Assembly: GCA_964537555.1 (NCBI GenBank)
Contig: CAZIAD010000083.1
Location: 1 to 9,001, forward strand
DNA from: CAYRWR01 sp964537555
GTDB taxonomy: Bacteria; Spirochaetota; Brevinematia; Brevinematales; CAYRWR01
Length of the DNA: 9,001 nt
Direction: 5' to 3'
The first letter of the stretch is position 1. The number at the start of each line of letters is the position of its first letter. Under the pieces are notes generated by a model. It ran no database searches. It was not told where the DNA came from and saw nothing but the letters and a program-made list of their open reading frames with translations. Position numbers and translations under genes: made by a program. Below are positions 5,901 to 9,001 of this stretch, in pieces.

Positions 5901-7307
5901 ATGAAAAAGAACTGGGTGCTGGTGTTAGCGGCTGTGCTCCTCGCTTCTCAGGGTTTTGCGGGTGTGATGATGCAGGGTTTCTACTGGGACGTGCCTGCCG
6001 GTGGAACATGGTACAATACCATGAAGAGTAAGGCATATGAACTGCGTTATATGGCCGGTGGTGTGGGTATTAATCGAATGTATTTCCCCGCTCCTTCAAA
6101 AGGACAGGGCGGCGGGTATACCATGGGTTATGATCCACATGACTATTATGACTTAGGCCAATATTATCAGGATGGAACCACTGAGACCCGTTTCGGATCC
6201 CAGGCAGAGTTAAAGGCAGCTATTGCACAGTATACTACTTATGGTATAGTCTCAATGGCAGATATCGTTATGAACCACCGTTCCGGGGGTGGAAGCGAGT
6301 ATAACCCCAAGACCGGGGGCAATACCTGGACAGACTTCAATAATGTAGCCAGCGGAAAGATGAAATGGCATTGGGATGCCTTCCACCCCAATAACTATCA
6401 CTGGAATGATGAAGGCGCCTTTGGTGGATTCCCTGATGTATGTCACTCCTCAGGCCCTGCCTACACTGACTTCAAGACCTGGCTCAACTGGCTCAAAAGT
6501 ACCGCCAATGCCGGATTTACCGGTGGATGGAGATTTGACTATGTAAAAGGCTTCGGCCCCTGGGTAGCTAAAGACATGAAAGCGGCAACTGGAAATGTGT
6601 TTACTGTAGGCGAATACTGGGACTCAAGTACTGCCACCCTGAACTGGTGGGCCAATGATGCCAATTCTTCAGTATTTGACTTTGCAGCATACTATACCCT
6701 AAAAGACATCTGTAATAACACCGGTGGAGGCGGTTATCTGCCTAACCTTTTGGACCCTAACAAGGCATTTGCTTCCAAGTGGGACAGCCGGGCCGTTACT
6801 TTTGTAGGTAACCACGATACAGACGAGATCTCTTCAGACAAGATGCTGGCCTATGCCTTCATCCTGACCTATAAAGGATACCCCTGTATATTCTGGAAAG
6901 ACTACTATAACTATGGACTGGCCACAGGAGGCGGAGCCGGTACAGGCTGGGGAAATGGTATCAAGCAGCTGGTATGGGCTCGTGAAAAACTGGCTGCCGG
7001 CGGGCCTAATATTCAGATCCTGAAATCCAATGACGGAGACCTGCTGATCTATGGATCCTATGGTTATTCCACTACTGCCCCGGGATACATCGTGGTCTTA
7101 AATGACAATTCCAGCAGCTGGAAAGGCGCCTGGGTAATGACCGGGAATGGCTACCTCAAGAACAAGACCCTCAAAGCTTATGCCTGGTCCTCAACCAAGA
7201 CAGGGCAGAACTACCAGCCCGGTAACAAGTACTGTGACGGAAGTGGTAACGTGGAAGTATGGGCAGCTCCCCGGGGATATGCCGTATACTCTGTAGACGG
7301 TTTTTAA
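5901..7307 (+). CDS. Secreted alpha-amylase, GH13 archaeal type (amylase 1)
   Basis: This is a 468-residue endo-acting alpha-1,4-glucan hydrolase, secreted by a Sec signal peptide (1-20, cut after GFA). The GH13 barrel follows at once (GVMMQGFYWDVPAGGTW). Conserved regions are I, DIVMNH (121-126); II, GWRFDYVKGF with nucleophile Asp213; III, VGEYWD with acid/base Glu238; and IV, FVGNHDTD with Asp306. The sequence closely follows the Thermococcales enzymes (subfamily GH13_7). It keeps the residues that bind zinc in the Pyrococcus woesei enzyme (His162, His167, Cys181) and the nearby calcium ligands (Asn125, Asp170, Gly172, Asp179). The C-terminal beta domain occupies about 375-468, and no separate starch-binding module is attached. 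The start has GGAGG 5 bases upstream. A sigma-54 type promoter and an upstream array precede it, and a strong terminator follows. A near-identical paralogue begins at 7720. Activity is predicted from motifs; substrate preference cannot be read. Confidence 0.95.
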   Translation: MKKNWVLVLAAVLLASQGFAGVMMQGFYWDVPAGGTWYNTMKSKAYELRYMAGGVGINRMYFPAPSKGQGGGYTMGYDPHDYYDLGQYYQDGTTETRFGSQAELKAAIAQYTTYGIVSMADIVMNHRSGGGSEYNPKTGGNTWTDFNNVASGKMKWHWDAFHPNNYHWNDEGAFGGFPDVCHSSGPAYTDFKTWLNWLKSTANAGFTGGWRFDYVKGFGPWVAKDMKAATGNVFTVGEYWDSSTATLNWWANDANSSVFDFAAYYTLKDICNNTGGGGYLPNLLDPNKAFASKWDSRAVTFVGNHDTDEISSDKMLAYAFILTYKGYPCIFWKDYYNYGLATGGGAGTGWGNGIKQLVWAREKLAAGGPNIQILKSNDGDLLIYGSYGYSTTAPGYIVVLNDNSSSWKGAWVMTGNGYLKNKTLKAYAWSSTKTGQNYQPGNKYCDGSGNVEVWAAPRGYAVYSVDGF

Positions 7308-7335
7308 GCTCTCTTACACCTTTTCTTACATTTTT

Positions 7336-7372
7336 AAAGAGAGGTTGCCCTTATGGCAACCTCTCTTTTTTT
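7336..7372 (+). terminator. Strong terminator after amylase 1
   Basis: A perfect 14-bp stem (7336-7349 with 7355-7368, core GAGAGGTTGCC) and a 5-base loop end in a run of T residues (7366-7372). It lies 28 bases after the stop codon and makes the two amylase genes separate transcription units. Confidence 0.95.
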
Positions 7373-7483
7373 ATTCTGGAAGTGCATTTTTACCTGAAAA
7401 ACGAGTATAATTAAAGAATCTAACTCATTGTAATATAACAAATTAAGCTTAAAACACCCGGATGTTTGAAATGGAAATATAAA

Positions 7484-7538
7484 TGCACGATTTTTTGCAC
7501 AGTGCACTCTTAAGTTACTTGTAAGCGATTACAGTGCA
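7484..7538. promoter_or_regulatory. Enhancer-like array upstream of amylase 2
   Basis: TGCAC/GTGCA half-sites lie at 7484-7488, 7496-7500, 7502-7506 and 7534-7538. The palindrome TGCAC-A-GTGCA is centred on 7501, exactly 130 bases upstream of the GG of the -24 box. Every distance equals that of the amylase 1 array at 5703-5757, while flanking sequence differs. The rest of the 7373-7719 interval is AT-rich without another gene. Confidence 0.6.
7519..7534. promoter_or_regulatory. LacI-family (cre-like) operator upstream of amylase 2
   Basis: TTGTAAGCGATTACAG matches the catabolite-response consensus WTGNAARCGNWWWCAW except at the last base. TGTAA and TTACA also form perfect inverted arms around GCGA. 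Its centre is 25.5 bases from the palindrome centre at 7501, the same as in the amylase 1 array. It is the better of the two sites. Confidence 0.7.
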
Positions 7539-7629
7539 ACTTACATTTATCTCCATACAGTATAACGAATTATGTAATTGTCTATATATTAGTAACTTAG
7601 GCGGTTTTGTGATATATGTACAGAAACTT

Positions 7630-7645
7630 TGGCACAGTATATGCG
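7630..7645 (+). promoter_or_regulatory. Sigma-54 (-24/-12) promoter of amylase 2
   Basis: TGGCACAGTATATGCG keeps TGGCAC and TGC with the GG (7631-7632) and GC (7643-7644) 12 bases apart. It shares TGGCACA and ATGC with the amylase 1 promoter. Transcription would start near 7656, giving a leader of about 64 bases, longer than that of amylase 1. Confidence 0.6.
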
Positions 7646-7672
7646 ATAACCTTTTAGATAATAAGGGTTATC
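7645..7672. promoter_or_regulatory. Inverted repeat over the start site of amylase 2
   Basis: GATAACC (7645-7651) and GGTTATC (7666-7672) are perfect inverted arms, extendable inward by a G-T and A-T pairs. They begin right after the -12 GC and span the predicted start near 7656. As DNA this could be an operator. As RNA it would form a hairpin only if transcription began further upstream. Amylase 1 has no counterpart. Confidence 0.45.
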
Positions 7673-7719
7673 TGATTTTGTGTAAGTAAATCAAATAGTT
7701 TTTTAATTTGGAGGAAGAC

Positions 7720-9001
7720 ATGAAAAAGAGTTTGTTGTTGGTGTTAGCAAGTGTGCTGATCGCTTCTACCGGGTTTGCCGGTGTGATGATGCAGGGCTTC
7801 TACTGGGACGTGCCTGCAGGTGGAACATGGTACAATACCATGAAGAGTAAAGCCTATAGTCTGCGTTATATGGCAGGTGGTGTGGGTATCAACCGCATGT
7901 ATTTCCCGGCTCCTTCAAAGGCAACTGGTGGATATTCTATGGGATATGATCCCTATGACTATTATGACCTGGGTGCTTATAACCAAATGGGTGGTGTTGA
8001 GACCCGTTTTGGATCACAGGCAGAATTGAAAGCAGCTATCGCTGAATTTAAAAAATATGGTATCGTCTCAATGGCTGATATCGTCATGAACCACCGTTCC
8101 GGCGGTGCCAGTGAAGCTAACCCTAAAAAAGGCGGCTCTACCTGGACTGACTTCAGCGGAGTAAAGAGTGGAAAGATGAAATGGCATTGGGATGCATTCC
8201 ACCCCAATAACTATCACTGGAGTGACGAAGGTGCTTTCGGCGGATATCCTGACGTATGTCATAGTGCAGGACCGGCTTATAATGACTTTAAGACCTGGCT
8301 GAACTGGCTCAAGAGTACAGCTAATGCCGGATTCACCGGTGGATGGAGATATGACTATGTAAAAGGTTTCGGACCCTGGGTTTGTAAAGACATGAAAGCT
8401 GCTACCGGTAATGTCTTTACTATTGGTGAATATTGGGATTCCAGTACCTCTACTCTGAACTGGTGGGCAAATGCAGCCAACTCTTCAGTATTTGACTTTG
8501 CTACCTATTATACAATGAAAGATATCTGTAATAACACCGGCGGCGGCGGATACCTGCCTAACCTCCTGGACCCTAACAAATCCTTTGCTTCCAAATGGGA
8601 CAGCCGTGCCGTTACTTTCGTCGGTAACCACGACACAGACGAGATCTATTCAGACAAGATGCTGGCTTATGCCTTTATCCTGACCTACAAAGGCTATCCT
8701 TGTATCGGATGGAAAGACTACTATAACTACGGCCTGGCTTCCGGCGGCGGCGCTGGTTCAGGTTGGGGAAATGGTATTAAGCAGCTGGTATGGGTACGTG
8801 AAAAACTGGCTTCCGGTGGACCCAATATTCAGATCCTGAAGTCCAATGACGGCGACCTGCTGATCTACGGATCCTATGGCTACTCTACAGCAGCACCTGG
8901 ATACATTGTAGTGCTGAATGACAATGCCAATAACTGGAGAGGCTCATGGGTACAGACCGGAAACGGCTACCTCAAGAACAAGACCCTCAAAGCTTATGCA
9001 T
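7720..9001 (+). CDS. Secreted alpha-amylase, GH13 archaeal type (amylase 2, cut by window edge)
   Basis: The open frame runs from the ATG at 7720 to the end of the window without a stop: 427 codons, with about 40 more expected by comparison with amylase 1. By my hand alignment the two proteins differ at roughly 53 of 427 positions, about 88% identity, with one residue deleted near position 69. Signal peptide 1-20 ends in GFA. The catalytic triad is intact: Asp212 in GWRYDYVKGF, Glu237 in IGEYWD and Asp305 in FVGNHDTD. The zinc-type His161, His166 and Cys180 are also kept. Differences from amylase 1 include WRYDY for WRFDY, CIGWKDY for CIFWKDY, and a changed loop (AYNQMGGVETRFG for QYYQDGTTETRFG) near residues 86-98, which could tune substrate binding. 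GGAGG lies 5 bases upstream of the ATG. The gene has its own promoter and array. The truncation is only the window border. Confidence 0.95.
   Translation, partial: MKKSLLLVLASVLIASTGFAGVMMQGFYWDVPAGGTWYNTMKSKAYSLRYMAGGVGINRMYFPAPSKATGGYSMGYDPYDYYDLGAYNQMGGVETRFGSQAELKAAIAEFKKYGIVSMADIVMNHRSGGASEANPKKGGSTWTDFSGVKSGKMKWHWDAFHPNNYHWSDEGAFGGYPDVCHSAGPAYNDFKTWLNWLKSTANAGFTGGWRYDYVKGFGPWVCKDMKAATGNVFTIGEYWDSSTSTLNWWANAANSSVFDFATYYTMKDICNNTGGGGYLPNLLDPNKSFASKWDSRAVTFVGNHDTDEIYSDKMLAYAFILTYKGYPCIGWKDYYNYGLASGGGAGSGWGNGIKQLVWVREKLASGGPNIQILKSNDGDLLIYGSYGYSTAAPGYIVVLNDNANNWRGSWVQTGNGYLKNKTLKAYA

Noticed and set aside
7720..9001. Amylase 2 as a truncated pseudogene
   Set aside because: The frame is open to the last base, all catalytic residues are present and the missing end simply lies beyond the window.

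Overview
The window looks like chromosomal DNA from a free-living, starch-degrading bacterium with a double membrane. It carries two predicted lipoproteins, two secreted alpha-amylases with Sec signal peptides, -24/-12 (sigma-54 type) promoter sequences and a metabolic housekeeping gene. The repeat protein at 3738-4820 and the lipoprotein style remind me of Spirochaeta/Treponema relatives. I therefore lean to Spirochaetota, but this is memory-based and not proven by anything in the window.

Layout. (1) 1-80: the end of an unseen plus-strand transcription unit, marked by a strong terminator. (2) 130-832: a monocistronic lipoprotein gene whose C-terminal half resembles a CBM21-type starch-binding domain, with its own sigma-70-like promoter and terminator. 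(3) 833-1286: about 450 bases without a convincing gene, holding a promoter-like sequence, a 10-codon ORF with a strong ribosome-binding site and two hairpins. (4) 1287-5371: four minus-strand genes, encoding a flavodoxin-like protein, gpmI (cofactor-independent phosphoglycerate mutase), an exported beta-repeat protein resembling MORN-type repeats, and a small helical lipoprotein. (5) 5387-9001: two tandem plus-strand alpha-amylase paralogues of the archaeal-type GH13 branch (GH13_7-like). The first is complete; the second runs off the right edge.

The most interesting part is the control of the two amylases. Both are preceded by a matching -24/-12 promoter. Exactly 130 bases upstream of each GG lies the centre of a TGCAC-W-GTGCA palindrome, flanked by further TGCAC/GTGCA half-sites and by a LacI/CcpA-type (cre-like) operator. 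All spacings are identical in the two copies although the 91 bases between array and promoter have diverged. This pattern suggests sigma-54 transcription driven by an enhancer-binding protein, with a LacI-family regulator bound inside the enhancer. The CBM21-like lipoprotein has related GCACT/AGTGC half-sites in its leader.

Working model (inference): the lipoprotein holds starch or glycogen at the cell surface, the two secreted amylases cut it, and the products enter glycolysis, where GpmI acts. The neighbouring flavodoxin-like, repeat-protein and helical-lipoprotein genes have no visible link to starch.
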